A stretch of DNA of 64,000 nt from an uncultured Oscillospiraceae bacterium (GTDB lineage Bacteria > Bacillota > Clostridia > Oscillospirales > Oscillospiraceae), in NCBI GenBank assembly GCA_947630375.1, contig CANRHH010000004.1, forward strand, positions 1-64,000. The letters are read 5' to 3'. This document shows, in pieces, positions 1 through 8,897 of the stretch; the first letter of the stretch is position 1; each line of letters begins with the position of its first letter. The notes under the pieces were generated by a model. That model ran no database searches. It saw only the letters and a program-made list of their open reading frames with translations, and was not told where the DNA came from. The position numbers were made by a program, and so were the translations under genes.

Positions 1-17
1 CTTCCCATTATACCATA

Positions 18-66
18 ACAAAGTACTCATGAATAGTGCCTTCCACTCTATCCATGGGTACTTTGT
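18..66. repeat. Inverted repeat / hairpin near window start
   Basis: Fourteen-base arms at 18-31 and 53-66 (ACAAAGTACTCATG and its complement with one G-T wobble) surround a 21-base loop. A second small hairpin (GAGTGAAGG/CCTTCACTC, about 76-99) overlaps the 3' end of the thioesterase gene. Neither has a clear U-tract on the minus strand, so terminator activity is possible but unproven. Confidence 0.4.
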
Positions 67-93
67 CTACAGTCTGAGTGAAGGTTTTCACCT

Positions 94-498
94 TCACTCT
101 GCTTTTTCTTTTTTGATCTTGGCCTGGGCCTTGGCCAGGAAGCGCTGGTTGTCGATCACGCAGCGCCGGTGGGTCCCCCGGCCGATGAGCTCTTCCCCGG
201 CCCGGGCCTCCACCCGGAAATCCAGCATCCGGCCCTCCACAGCCGTCAGCTCGGTCTCGGCGCAGACCTGCATCCCGATGGGCGTAGGCGCCAGATGTTC
301 GATATGCAGGCTGACCCCCACCGTGCCCTGACCGGGCTCTAAAAAGGGCTGCACCGAGTCCCTCGCCGCTTTTTCCATGAGAGCGGCCATCGCCGGGGTG
401 GCAAAGACCTCCAGCGCGCCGCTGGCCATGGCGGCGGCGGTGTTGGCGGCGGTGACTTCCACCCAGGCAGAGCCCTTAAGCCCCGGTTTTAGCGGCAT
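94..498 (-). CDS. Hotdog-fold thioesterase, FlK-like family
   Basis: The product is 134 residues, the usual size of a single hotdog-domain thioesterase. It looks like the fluoroacetyl-CoA thioesterase (FlK)-like family: an early stretch of small residues followed by ATPAMAALMEKAA, then GVSLHIEHLAPTPIGMQV and a late RGTHRRCVID strand. Such enzymes hydrolyse acyl-CoA thioesters in the cytoplasm; the substrate cannot be read here. The ATG lies inside the 3' end of the upstream aminotransferase gene (overlap 476-498), with GGAGG twelve bases upstream, so the two are co-transcribed and probably translationally coupled. That may mean the aminotransferase and thioesterase act in one amino-acid degradation or detoxification route, which is inference. 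Confidence 0.8.
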   Translation of the reverse strand: MPLKPGLKGSAWVEVTAANTAAAMASGALEVFATPAMAALMEKAARDSVQPFLEPGQGTVGVSLHIEHLAPTPIGMQVCAETELTAVEGRMLDFRVEARAGEELIGRGTHRRCVIDNQRFLAKAQAKIKKEKAE

Positions 499-1681
499 GT
501 TCAGCGATTGCCTCCTTCAGCACCTCGCCGATCAGGGTGATGCCCTTCACGATCCGGTCATCCGGCTGGTTGGAGTAGTTCAGGCGGAAGCAGGAGTTGT
601 TGCCCCCGTTGGGGAAGAAGCCGGAGCCGGGCACAAAGGCCACGTTTTTCTCCAGGGCCTTGGCCGCCAGCTCCCGGGTGTTGATGTAATCCGGCATCTC
701 CACCCAGGTGAAGAGGCCGCCGTCCGGGTCGGTAAACTTGGCCTCGGGCGGGAAGGTCTTGCGCATGGTGTCGATCATCAGCTCACAGCGGTGCTTATAC
801 ACGGCCTTGATCTTCTCCACGTGCTCATCCACGTCGAACATCTCCAGGTACTTGGACACGACCATGGCCGTGATGGTGGCGGTCTGGAGCACGGCGGCCT
901 GGGCGATCAGGTTCAGCTTGGTGATGAACTCCTCGTTGGCGCAGATCCAGCCCAGCCGGTAGCCGGGGGCCAGGATCTTGGAGAAGGTGCCCATGTAGAT
1001 GATGAGGCCCTCCGGGTCCATGCTCTTGAGGGCGGGCTGATACTCGCCCTTGAAACGCAGGTCGCCATAGGGATTGTCTTCGATGGCGGGGACCTGGTAC
1101 TTCTTCAGGATCTCCATAAACTGCTTGCGGCGCTCCAAAGGCCAGGTGCGGCCGCTGGGGTTCTGGAAATCGGGGATGACATAGATGAGCTTCACGTTCT
1201 CGGTGGTGGCCAGGATCCGGTCCAGTTCCTCCATCACCAGGCCGTTTTCATCGGTGGGGACCTCCACAAAACGGGGCTGGTAGGGCTCTAAGGCGTTGAT
1301 GGCGCCCAAATAGGAGGGGCTCTCCATGATCACCACATCGCCGGGGTTGAGAAGCATCTTGCCGCAGAAGTCCAGCCCCTGCTGGCTGCCGGCGGTGAGC
1401 ATAATGTTGTCCGGGTCGGTGTGGATCTCGTTTTTCTTCGCCAGGCGCTGGGCGATCTGGGCGCGCAGAGGGGCCCAGCCCTCGGTCTGGCCGTACTGGA
1501 GAGCGGTGGTGCCGGCCTCGTCCATCACGGCGATGGTGGCGGCCTTCAGCTCTTCCACGGGGAACAGCTCCGGCGCGGGCAGGCCACCGGCAAAGGAGAT
1601 GACCTCCGGCCTGGCGGTGAGCTTCAGCAGGTCACGTATATCGGAGGCCTTTAAGCGGCTCATTCTTTCTGCATACTGCAT
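476..1681 (-). CDS. PLP-dependent aminotransferase (class I/II, LysN/2-aminoadipate type)
   Basis: This 401-residue fold-type I aminotransferase lacks the GntR helix-turn-helix seen in MocR proteins. Visible landmarks are AGGLPAPELFP (about 31-41), TAGSQQGLD (97-105), the NPSGRTW motif (174-180), EDNPYGDLRF (201-210) and the PLP lysine in TFSKILAPG (K235). It resembles 2-aminoadipate/aromatic or branched-chain transaminases; the amino donor is not predictable. I chose ATG 1681 because GGGAGGAAG lies seven bases upstream; a longer reading to 1726 has no ribosome site and would run through the palindrome at 1715-1728. It is the first gene of a two-gene unit with the downstream thioesterase. Confidence 0.88.
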   Translation of the reverse strand: MQYAERMSRLKASDIRDLLKLTARPEVISFAGGLPAPELFPVEELKAATIAVMDEAGTTALQYGQTEGWAPLRAQIAQRLAKKNEIHTDPDNIMLTAGSQQGLDFCGKMLLNPGDVVIMESPSYLGAINALEPYQPRFVEVPTDENGLVMEELDRILATTENVKLIYVIPDFQNPSGRTWPLERRKQFMEILKKYQVPAIEDNPYGDLRFKGEYQPALKSMDPEGLIIYMGTFSKILAPGYRLGWICANEEFITKLNLIAQAAVLQTATITAMVVSKYLEMFDVDEHVEKIKAVYKHRCELMIDTMRKTFPPEAKFTDPDGGLFTWVEMPDYINTRELAAKALEKNVAFVPGSGFFPNGGNNSCFRLNYSNQPDDRIVKGITLIGEVLKEAIAEHAAKTGA

Positions 1682-1714
1682 AAAATCTTCCTCCCATTGT
1701 ATGTATTCAGGTGC

Positions 1715-1728
1715 ATGTGATCTCACAT
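1715..1728. promoter_or_regulatory. Perfect palindrome, candidate operator of the aminotransferase operon
   Basis: ATGTGA-TC-TCACAT is a perfect six-base inverted repeat with a two-base centre, 34 bases upstream of the aminotransferase ATG. The position and symmetry suit a dimeric repressor, GntR/FadR- or Crp-like. No matching regulator is encoded next to it, so the binding protein is unknown. Confidence 0.5.
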
Positions 1729-1809
1729 ATACCCGTTATATCACAAAACTTTTTCCATGTAAAGCGCAAAATAGCCCGGCCGGGCACTTTTTCCGCCCGC
1801 CGGGCGCAC

Positions 1810-1839
1810 TTGCCAGGAAAGGCCGGGCCGGTGTATAAT
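1810..1839 (+). promoter_or_regulatory. Sigma-A promoter of the YyaL-like gene
   Basis: TTGCCA (1810-1815) and TATAAT (1834-1839) are separated by 18 bases and lie 55 bases before the ATG. Confidence 0.6.
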
Positions 1840-1893
1840 GGAGCCGGTTTTGAAAAAGGATAATACGGATCCTATAAAAACGGGAGGGCGTTT

Positions 1894-3891
1894 ATGAGCA
1901 ACAGCCTGATCCATGAAAAATCCCCCTATCTGCTCCAGCACGCGGAAAACCCGGTGGACTGGATGCCCTGGGGCCCGGCGGCCTTTGCGCGGGCGGAGCG
2001 GGAGGACAAGCCGGTGTTTTTGAGCATCGGGTACTCCACCTGTCACTGGTGCCACGTGATGGCCCGGGAGTCCTTTGAAAACGAGCGGGTGGCGCAGGTG
2101 CTGAACCGGAGCTATGTGTGCGTGAAGGTGGACCGGGAGGAGCGGCCGGATGTGGACGCGGTATATATGGAGGTCTGCACCGCTCTTACCGGCAGCGGCG
2201 GCTGGCCCCTGACCCTGCTGCTGACGCCGCAAAAGCGCCCCTTCTTCGCCGCCACCTATCTCCCCCGGGAGGACAGCCCCGGCCGCCTGGGCCTGCTGAC
2301 CCTGCTGCGGGTGATCGCCGCCAAATGGCGGCAGGACCGGGAGGAGCTGCTTGCCGCCGGGGAGGAGATCAGCGCCGCCCTCGCCCGGCCCCGGAGCTTG
2401 GGGGACGCCGCGCCGGACAGCGCCTTTCTGCGAAAGGCCCTCTCCCAGCTGGGGGACTCCTTTGACGGAGAGTACGGCGGCTTTGGCCGTGCGCCCAAAT
2501 TTCCCGCGGCCCACAATCTGCTCTTCCTGCTGCGCGCCGCCGCCCTCACCGGGGAGAAAGAGCCCCGGCACATGGCGGAGAGGACCTTGCAGCAGATGTT
2601 CCGGGGCGGCCTCTTTGACCACTTCGGCGGCGGCTTCTCCCGGTACTCCACAGACCGGGAATGGCTGATCCCCCATTTTGAAAAGACGCTCTATGACAAC
2701 GCCCTGCTGGCCTATACCTACGCCGAGGCCTGGCAGGAGGGGCATCTGCCTCTGTACCGCCAGGTGGCGGAGGCCACGCTGGACTACTGCCTGCGGGAGC
2801 TCCAGGGGCCGGACGGGGGCTTTTACAGCGGCCAGGACGCGGACAGCGGCGGCGCCGAGGGGGCCTACTATCTGCTGACGCCCGGCGAGCTGGAGCAGGT
2901 GCTGGGGCCGGAGGACGGGCGGCACTTTGCCGAGTGCTATGACATCACCCCCGAGGGCAACTTCGGCCGCAGCGGGAAAAGCGTGCCCAATCTGCTGCTG
3001 AACCAGCGCTGGAATCTGCTGCCCGAGGGCTATGACGATTTCCGGGAGAAGCTCCGGCTCTACCGGCAGGAGCGGCTGCCCCTGAGGACCGACACCAAGA
3101 TCCTCACCGGCTGGAACGGGCTGATGCTCATGGCCCTGGCCAAGGCGGCCTGGGTCTTCTCCGACCCCCGCTATCTGGACCGGGCCCAAAGCCTGGCGGC
3201 CTTTTTGCGCCGGCGGGCCTTTGCCGGGCCGGGGCTGGAGGCCCTGCGCTCCTGCATCTACACCGGCGAGAGCCGGTTCCGGGCCCGGCTGGAGGACTAC
3301 GCTTTTTATGCTTTGGGCCTGCTGGAGCTGTACCGGGCGGACTTTGACGAAGAGCACCTGGCCCTGGCCGCGGCTCTGGCGGAGGAGATCCGCCGGCGCT
3401 TCGGGGCCCGGGAGGGCGGCTATTATATGACCGCCCAGGGGGAAGAGGAACTGCTCAAGCGGCCTATGGAGATCTATGACGGGGCCCTGCCCTCCTCCAA
3501 CGGCGCCTGCGCCGTGCTCTTTGACGCGCTGGCCCGGCTCACCGGGGAGGAGAGCTGGCGGCAGGCCGTCCGGGAGCAGCTGAGCTTTCTCTGCCGGGCC
3601 GGGGAGAGCTACCCGGCGGGGCACGCCTTCGGCCTCATCGCCCTGCTGAGCGCCCTCTATCCCACCCGGGAGCTGGTCTGCGCGGCGGCGGGGGAGGCGC
3701 TGCCCCAGGCCCTGAAGACCGTCCTGGCCCGGTACGCCCCGGAGCTGAGCGTGCTGGTGAAAAAGCCCGGCGGCAGCCCGGTGCTGGACCGGCTGGCCCC
3801 CTATACCCGGTCTATGGGCCCCATAGAGGGCAAAAGCGCCTTTTATGTCTGCTCCGGCGGAAGCTGCGGCCTGCCCTTTGCGGTGGAATGA
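1894..3891 (+). CDS. Thioredoxin-domain protein of the YyaL/SSP411 (DUF255) family
   Basis: The 665-residue protein has the family's N-terminal thioredoxin-like domain, beginning [20 protein letters not shown] and carrying a C-H-W-C site at residues 50-53. A long alpha/alpha-toroid region follows that resembles six-hairpin glycosidases and N-acylglucosamine epimerases. Full length for the family is about 650-690. The function is not settled; bacterial members are often described as thiol-active or cellobiose-epimerase-like proteins, and no signal peptide is visible. ATG 1894 follows GGGAGGG with good spacing. It is monocistronic, with its own promoter and a strong terminator at 3910-3936. Confidence 0.88.
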   Translation: MSNSLIHEKSPYLLQHAENPVDWMPWGPAAFARAEREDKPVFLSIGYSTCHWCHVMARESFENERVAQVLNRSYVCVKVDREERPDVDAVYMEVCTALTGSGGWPLTLLLTPQKRPFFAATYLPREDSPGRLGLLTLLRVIAAKWRQDREELLAAGEEISAALARPRSLGDAAPDSAFLRKALSQLGDSFDGEYGGFGRAPKFPAAHNLLFLLRAAALTGEKEPRHMAERTLQQMFRGGLFDHFGGGFSRYSTDREWLIPHFEKTLYDNALLAYTYAEAWQEGHLPLYRQVAEATLDYCLRELQGPDGGFYSGQDADSGGAEGAYYLLTPGELEQVLGPEDGRHFAECYDITPEGNFGRSGKSVPNLLLNQRWNLLPEGYDDFREKLRLYRQERLPLRTDTKILTGWNGLMLMALAKAAWVFSDPRYLDRAQSLAAFLRRRAFAGPGLEALRSCIYTGESRFRARLEDYAFYALGLLELYRADFDEEHLALAAALAEEIRRRFGAREGGYYMTAQGEEELLKRPMEIYDGALPSSNGACAVLFDALARLTGEESWRQAVREQLSFLCRAGESYPAGHAFGLIALLSALYPTRELVCAAAGEALPQALKTVLARYAPELSVLVKKPGGSPVLDRLAPYTRSMGPIEGKSAFYVCSGGSCGLPFAVE

Positions 3892-3909
3892 ACCATACCC
3901 AAACAAAAA

Positions 3910-3936
3910 CACCCTGAAATGGACCATTTCAGGGTG
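3910..3936. terminator. Bidirectional intrinsic terminator
   Basis: A 13-bp perfect stem (3910-3922 / 3924-3936) has A-rich left and T-rich right flanks, so it can serve both the YyaL-like gene (+) and the YcxB-like gene (-). Confidence 0.85.
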
Positions 3937-3963
3937 CTTTTGTTTGAATGTAAGGGGCTGGCG

Positions 3964-4485
3964 TCAAGCCTCCAAAAGGCCGTTTTCCGCCCCGATCAGC
4001 TGCCGGACCAGGGCCTCGCCGCCTTTGGTAAAGCCCTCCGGCTTGAGCAGGACGCCGCCCTTTTCGTCGGTGAACAGGATCAGCAGATGCCGGGTGTGCC
4101 GGATCTGCACGATCTGTTCATAGGACAGCTCCGTGTGGACCCCGGGACCCTCGATCTCCAGGTGGTCCGCGTAAAAGCGGGTGATCCGCTCCGGCTCTGC
4201 GCCGCCCTTTTTGACCAGGACCTTGTACGCCGTCTTGGCGCTGCTGCGGGGGAACAGGACCAGCAGCCAGAGGGCCACAAAGCCCAGGATCAGCAGCTCC
4301 ATCACCACGGAGAAGATCCCCATCCCCAGCAGCAGGGAGGTCCCGATCAGGGCTGCTACCACGAGCAGCATCAGCAGGCCCAGCTTCTTGGCGACCGCCC
4401 GGAAGTTGTCCCTGGACAGGGCCAGGCGGGCCTCCACAAATTCCGCCTTTGAGATCACAAAGCGGTTTTCGGCCAGAATCTCCAT
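3964..4485 (-). CDS. YcxB-like membrane protein
   Basis: This protein has 173 residues. Two adjacent hydrophobic segments (about residues 33-54 and 58-80) are followed by a soluble C-terminal half with the YcxB-like pattern: ITRFYADHLEIEGPGVHTELSYEQIVQIRHTRHLLILFTD. The family is widespread in Clostridia and has no defined biochemical role. The gene starts 11 bases after the fructokinase stop and is probably the last gene of the sugar operon, though nothing else links it to sugar use. A second YcxB-like gene is at 46357. Confidence 0.7.
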   Translation of the reverse strand: MEILAENRFVISKAEFVEARLALSRDNFRAVAKKLGLLMLLVVAALIGTSLLLGMGIFSVVMELLILGFVALWLLVLFPRSSAKTAYKVLVKKGGAEPERITRFYADHLEIEGPGVHTELSYEQIVQIRHTRHLLILFTDEKGGVLLKPEGFTKGGEALVRQLIGAENGLLEA

Positions 4486-4496
4486 GGTCCGCTCCT

Positions 4497-5471
4497 TCAG
4501 CCTTCCGCGCTCCGGCAGAGGGCCTCCGCCTGCTCCCGCTCCGGCATAGACCGGATGGCGCCCTTCTTGGTGGTGACCAGATAGGCCGCGGCGTTGGCGA
4601 AGCGGAGCATCCCGGCGATCTGCTCCTCGGTCAGGTCCTCGATGCCGTTTTCAAGCACGTAGTTCAGCACGCAGGCGCAGAAGGTGTCCCCCGCGCCGGT
4701 GGTCTCGATGGTCCCACCCAGGGTGAAGCCGGGGACATGCACGCTCAGGCCCTTATAGAAGCCAAAACTGCCGTCCGGGCCCGCCGTCACGTTGAACACC
4801 TGGATCTGGGGGTACTTCTCCCGCAGGATCGCCGCGCCCTTGTAAAAATCGGTCTCGCCGGTCATGAACTCCAGCTCGTTGTCGGCGATCTTTAAAATGT
4901 CGCACTGGGACAGGCCCCATTCGATCTGCTCCCGGGCCTCTTGTAAGCTGCTCCACAGGGGCGGGCGCAGGTTGGGGTCAAAGGAGATCAGCGCCCCGCC
5001 GGCCTTGGCGCAGGCCACGGCCTTTTTGGTGGCCTGCCGCACGCCCTCATGGGTCATGGAGAGGGTGCCGAAGTGGAAGATGCGGGCCGCGCCGATGGCG
5101 TCCAGAGGCAGCTCCTCTTCCCGCAGTAGCATGTCCGCTCCCGGGTCCCGGTAAAAGGAGAAATCCCGGTCCCCGTTGGGGAAGGTCTCCACAAAGGCCA
5201 GGGTGGTGTGGGCCTTGGGGTCCAGCAGCAGATAGTCCGTGCCGATGCCGGCCTCCTGCACCACCGCGCGCAGGCGGCGGCCGAACAGATCGTCCCCCAC
5301 CTTGCCCACGAAGGCGCAGCGCTTGCCCAGCTTGCGCAGCATGGCCAGCACGTTGCAGGGGGCGCCGCCGGGGTTGGCCTCTAAGAGCGGGTTGCCCTGC
5401 TCACTCGTTCCGTTCTGGGTGAAGTCTATGAGCAGCTCGCCCAGCGCTACCACATCCCATTTTTCAGCCAT
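4497..5471 (-). CDS. Fructokinase-like PfkB-family carbohydrate kinase
   Basis: This 324-residue ribokinase/PfkB kinase has the N-terminal sugar-site glycines (NPGGAPCN, 33-40) and the C-terminal signature TTGAGDTF, with catalytic Asp262. It should phosphorylate a ketose, most likely fructose to fructose-6-phosphate, since its start overlaps the 3' end of the GH32 fructosidase gene by eight bases. The overlap implies translational coupling and places it as the step after intracellular hydrolysis of imported fructosides. Length is normal for the family. Fructose as the substrate is inferred from context. Confidence 0.88.
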   Translation of the reverse strand: MAEKWDVVALGELLIDFTQNGTSEQGNPLLEANPGGAPCNVLAMLRKLGKRCAFVGKVGDDLFGRRLRAVVQEAGIGTDYLLLDPKAHTTLAFVETFPNGDRDFSFYRDPGADMLLREEELPLDAIGAARIFHFGTLSMTHEGVRQATKKAVACAKAGGALISFDPNLRPPLWSSLQEAREQIEWGLSQCDILKIADNELEFMTGETDFYKGAAILREKYPQIQVFNVTAGPDGSFGFYKGLSVHVPGFTLGGTIETTGAGDTFCACVLNYVLENGIEDLTEEQIAGMLRFANAAAYLVTTKKGAIRSMPEREQAEALCRSAEG

Positions 5472-6981
5472 TGGCGGCCTCCTCTCCCCGGTCCAGATCC
5501 AGGTCGTATTTTTCGATGTCCATGAGCACGTCCCCGTCGGAGATGAACTTGATGCCGTCCACAGACGGGTCGGTGGGCACGGTGGCGGTGACGGTCTGCT
5601 CGCCGTCGTTGATAAAGATCTCCGCGCTGAAGCGGTCCAGGATCATGCGGAAGCTCAGCACGCCGCCCGTCTTGGGCACCAGGCAGCGGCGCTGGTGGAT
5701 GATGGCCCGCCGGGAGCCGGAGAATTTCCGGTCGATCTTCAGGATGGACTCATAGGGCCGGAAGCTGATGCCCGTGTGGTACTTCTCGTTCTGGCCGAAC
5801 CAGACGGCGAACTTTTTGTAGATATTGTCCTTATCGCCCGGGCGCAGACGGACGGTCAAGTCCACCTGCCGGCCCCGGATGCCCTCTAAGACCTTTTCCC
5901 CGGATACGCGCACGTTCTCGTAGTGCACATAGCCGCTGCGCAGGGCGTCCAGCTCCCGGATGGGCCACTGGTACAGCCGGCCGTTGCGGATGCTCAGCTC
6001 CCGGGGAATGGTCATCTGGCCGAACCAGGTGGCCTTCAGGGAGGCGATGGCCAGGGTGTCCCAGTTCTGCATCCAGCCGATCATCACCCGCCGGCCGTCG
6101 GGGGTCAGCACGGTCTGGGGGGCGTAGAAGTCGATGCCGTAATCCAGGGCCTGGTTGTGCTCCTCCACGAAGCGCATCTGCTCCCGGTCCAGGGTCCCGA
6201 TAAAGCCCACGGTGCCGTTGCCGTTGTGGTACTCAAAGCCCGCCGGCTCCATGTCCTGGGGGCTCACCAACAGCACGTGCTTTCCGTCCAGCTCGAAGAA
6301 GTCCGGGCACTCCCACATCAAGCCGATGCGGTTTTTGTTCTCGGCCAGGACGCTCTCCAGCTGCCAGTGGAAGCCGTCCGGGCTGGCATACAGGAGGATC
6401 TGGCCGCTGCCGTCCGCGGGGCGGTTGCCGACCACGCAGCGGTAGCTGCCGTCCGGCTCCTTCCAGGCTTTGGGATCCCGGAAGTCATAGATGCTGCCGC
6501 CGTTGGGCAGATTGTCGGGGCGGATCACCGGGTTGCCGGGATATTTCTGATAGTCGCGCCCGTCCCCTACGGCCACACACTGGTTCTGGAAATCCTGGTG
6601 CGTCCCGTCCGGATGCAGCGCGCCGGAGGACACGCCGGTGTACAGCAGCAGCTGCCGGCCGTCGTCCAGCTCCACCGCGCTGCCGGAGAAGCAGCCGGCG
6701 CCGTCGATGGGGGTATCCGGCGCCAGGGCGGCGGGGAGATACTGCCAGTGGAGCAGATCGTCGCTGACCGCGTGTCCCCAGTGCATGGGGCCCCATTTGC
6801 AGGAATAGGGATAATACTGGTAAAAGAGATGATACTGCCCCTTGTAATACGAGAAACCGTTGGGGTCATTCATCCAGCCTGTCCGGGGGGACAGGTGAAA
6901 AGCCGGCCGGGTGGAGGCGGGGATGGTCTGTTCCAAGATCTCCTCATGCCGCCGCGCTTCAAATAATGTATTGCTGGTCAC
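5464..6981 (-). CDS. GH32 beta-fructofuranosidase (sucrose/fructan hydrolase), cytoplasmic
   Basis: The product is a glycoside hydrolase family 32 enzyme. With the GTG start its three acidic landmarks are WMNDPNG (36-42, nucleophile Asp39), FRDP (167-170) and WECPDFF (223-229, acid/base Glu224); a beta-sandwich domain follows. There is no signal peptide, so it cleaves sugar already imported by the adjacent ABC system, and no phosphotransferase system is present. I favour GTG 6981 because GGAGG sits five bases upstream, inside the first codons of a longer reading from ATG 6993 that itself has no ribosome site. Hydrolysis of sucrose or kestose-type oligosaccharides releases fructose for the coupled kinase. 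Confidence 0.93.
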   Translation of the reverse strand: MTSNTLFEARRHEEILEQTIPASTRPAFHLSPRTGWMNDPNGFSYYKGQYHLFYQYYPYSCKWGPMHWGHAVSDDLLHWQYLPAALAPDTPIDGAGCFSGSAVELDDGRQLLLYTGVSSGALHPDGTHQDFQNQCVAVGDGRDYQKYPGNPVIRPDNLPNGGSIYDFRDPKAWKEPDGSYRCVVGNRPADGSGQILLYASPDGFHWQLESVLAENKNRIGLMWECPDFFELDGKHVLLVSPQDMEPAGFEYHNGNGTVGFIGTLDREQMRFVEEHNQALDYGIDFYAPQTVLTPDGRRVMIGWMQNWDTLAIASLKATWFGQMTIPRELSIRNGRLYQWPIRELDALRSGYVHYENVRVSGEKVLEGIRGRQVDLTVRLRPGDKDNIYKKFAVWFGQNEKYHTGISFRPYESILKIDRKFSGSRRAIIHQRRCLVPKTGGVLSFRMILDRFSAEIFINDGEQTVTATVPTDPSVDGIKFISDGDVLMDIEKYDLDLDRGEEAANG

Positions 6982-7086
6982 AGGGTCCTCCATAAAAGTG
7001 TGAAATGTTTTCCAAGATGGCTTTCTTACCTTACTACATTTCTTTTGAAATTGCTACCCCTGTTTTAAAATTTCCCTCTCTCTCAA

Positions 7087-7113
7087 AATCCCCGCCCCAG
7101 AGGGGCGGGGATT
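7087..7113. terminator. Terminator between ABC importer and GH32 genes
   Basis: A twelve-bp perfect stem (7087-7098 / 7102-7113) is followed on the minus strand by a TTTTG run. It lies between the solute-binding lipoprotein gene and the GH32 gene, so the catabolic pair either has its own promoter or depends on readthrough. Confidence 0.8.
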
Positions 7114-7142
7114 CGATATCGCGTGGATGATTTATTTACAGG

Positions 7143-8822
7143 TCACTGCTGGTTGGCCAGGTAGGTGTCATAGTTGCGCTGGTAGATCTCGATCAGCTTC
7201 TGCAGGCCGTAATCGTCCAGCTTGGCAACGTAGGCGTCCCAGTCGGCATCGGTAAAGCCGTCTTTGATCCACTGGGCCTTGGTGGTGTTGACATAGGTGC
7301 CCAGGTCGGCCAGGATGTTGGAGACCTCGGTGTTGTCCTCGTCGGTCATGAACATTCTGGGCAGGCAGTACTTGGTGTGCACGGCGGGCGCATAGATATC
7401 GGCGATCCACTCCAGACGCTCACGGGCATCGGGCGGGACGGTGACGTACACGTCATAGTACTCGTTGAGGATGGCAAGCGGGCCGCCGACCATCTCGGCC
7501 TGACGGACCTCCACGGGAGAGGGGACATCCTCCAAGGAGTTGTGGACCAGCATCTGGCCGCCCTGGCCGTTGTCCTCAAGACCCTTGAAGATATCGAAAT
7601 CGTCGTCTTCACCGTAGGTGCCCCAGTTGTTCTGAGGGCTCTGGAGAGGAGCGTACATCTGGTCCAGCCAGGCGCAGATGAGGGCGGGGTTCTTGGCGTT
7701 GGCGGTGACCACGCAGCGGCCGCGGTCATAACCGGAAATGTCAGAAGCGGTGGCAGGGGTGATGTTGACCTTGCCGTCCTTCTCCAGCGGGGGCAGGGGA
7801 ACGAAGCCGGTCATGGTGGCCACGTCCTGATAGTTCCAGCTGAAGCAGACGCCGTAACGGCCGCTCTTGCCCTTGGACATGTAGGTGGCCCACTCCTGAG
7901 TGAAGGCTTCGGGGTCAATGAGGCCTTCCTCATTCAGGTGGCGCAGCCACTGAGTGCCTTCCTTGAAGCCCTCCGTGGTGGCGGTGCAGATGATCTTGCC
8001 CTCGTCGCTCACGGCCAGGTGCAGACCCTTGTCCGGATCGCCGTAGCCTTCGCCGAAGCTGTTGATCAGACGGTAGGGGTCCTCGTTGCCGCTGCCGAAG
8101 ATGCAGGCGATGGGGATAATGGAGCCTTCGATGTTGAAGTGCTTCTGGATCTCGGAGGCGTTGTCGCGGAACGCAATGACGCAGGCCTCAAAGTCTTCCA
8201 CGGTGGTGGGCACTTCCAGGCCCAGGAAGTCCAGCCAATCCTTGTTGATAAAGGGCATGTCGCCCAGGAGCTGGATGGCGGTGGTGCCGCTGCCCAGCTG
8301 CTCGATCCAGGGCAGGCTGTAGATGTGGCCGTCAGGGGCGGTGGTCAGGGCGCGGTACTCGGGGTACTTGTCGAACACGCCCTTCAGGTTGGGCATATAG
8401 GCGTCGATATACTGCTCCAGGGGGATGATGGCGCCCTGGGAGCTGTACTTGAGCAGGTCAGCATCGGAGAAGCCGGCGTTGAACAGAAATTCCGGCAGGG
8501 TGGAAGCGGTGGACATCTCCAGCTGCTTCTTGTCGCCCCACTGGTCGCCCTGGATGGAGCGCCACTCCACATGGACGTTGGTCTGCTCCTCCAGACGCTT
8601 GAAGATGGTGCGGTTGTTGGGCTCGGACTCGGAGCCGGCGTCGAAAGTGGTCAGACCCTTGATGGTCGCCGTCTCCGCCAGGGGGAACTTCAGAGACTCG
8701 GGGTCCACTTCCTGGAACTCACCGGCGTTGCCCAGCGAGCCGGAACCGCCGCAGGCAGTCATCAGGCCCGCGGTCATCGCCAAGACCATGACCAGAGCCA
8801 GCAGCTTCGTCATTTTGCGCAT
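7143..8822 (-). CDS. Carbohydrate ABC transporter substrate-binding lipoprotein (LplA-type)
   Basis: This 559-residue exported protein has the signal peptide MRKMTKLLALVMVLAMTAGL and the lipobox LMTAC, followed by a Gly/Ser-rich linker and a large solute-binding fold. Its size and pairing with two permeases match the LplA/YtcQ class that binds oligosaccharides. It captures substrate outside the membrane for the permeases encoded just upstream at 8898-10781. No ATP-binding subunit is encoded here, so a shared MsmX-type ATPase elsewhere is expected. With GH32 and fructokinase downstream, a fructo-oligosaccharide or sucrose ligand is the best guess. Confidence 0.9.
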   Translation of the reverse strand: MRKMTKLLALVMVLAMTAGLMTACGGSGSLGNAGEFQEVDPESLKFPLAETATIKGLTTFDAGSESEPNNRTIFKRLEEQTNVHVEWRSIQGDQWGDKKQLEMSTASTLPEFLFNAGFSDADLLKYSSQGAIIPLEQYIDAYMPNLKGVFDKYPEYRALTTAPDGHIYSLPWIEQLGSGTTAIQLLGDMPFINKDWLDFLGLEVPTTVEDFEACVIAFRDNASEIQKHFNIEGSIIPIACIFGSGNEDPYRLINSFGEGYGDPDKGLHLAVSDEGKIICTATTEGFKEGTQWLRHLNEEGLIDPEAFTQEWATYMSKGKSGRYGVCFSWNYQDVATMTGFVPLPPLEKDGKVNITPATASDISGYDRGRCVVTANAKNPALICAWLDQMYAPLQSPQNNWGTYGEDDDFDIFKGLEDNGQGGQMLVHNSLEDVPSPVEVRQAEMVGGPLAILNEYYDVYVTVPPDARERLEWIADIYAPAVHTKYCLPRMFMTDEDNTEVSNILADLGTYVNTTKAQWIKDGFTDADWDAYVAKLDDYGLQKLIEIYQRNYDTYLANQQ

Positions 8823-8897
8823 ACGTGTTTTCTCCTTTTCATTTTTGTTATGGGATATCTCGTGCGGGCCGCTGCCCGCGGGAATACAGGAGGTCTA

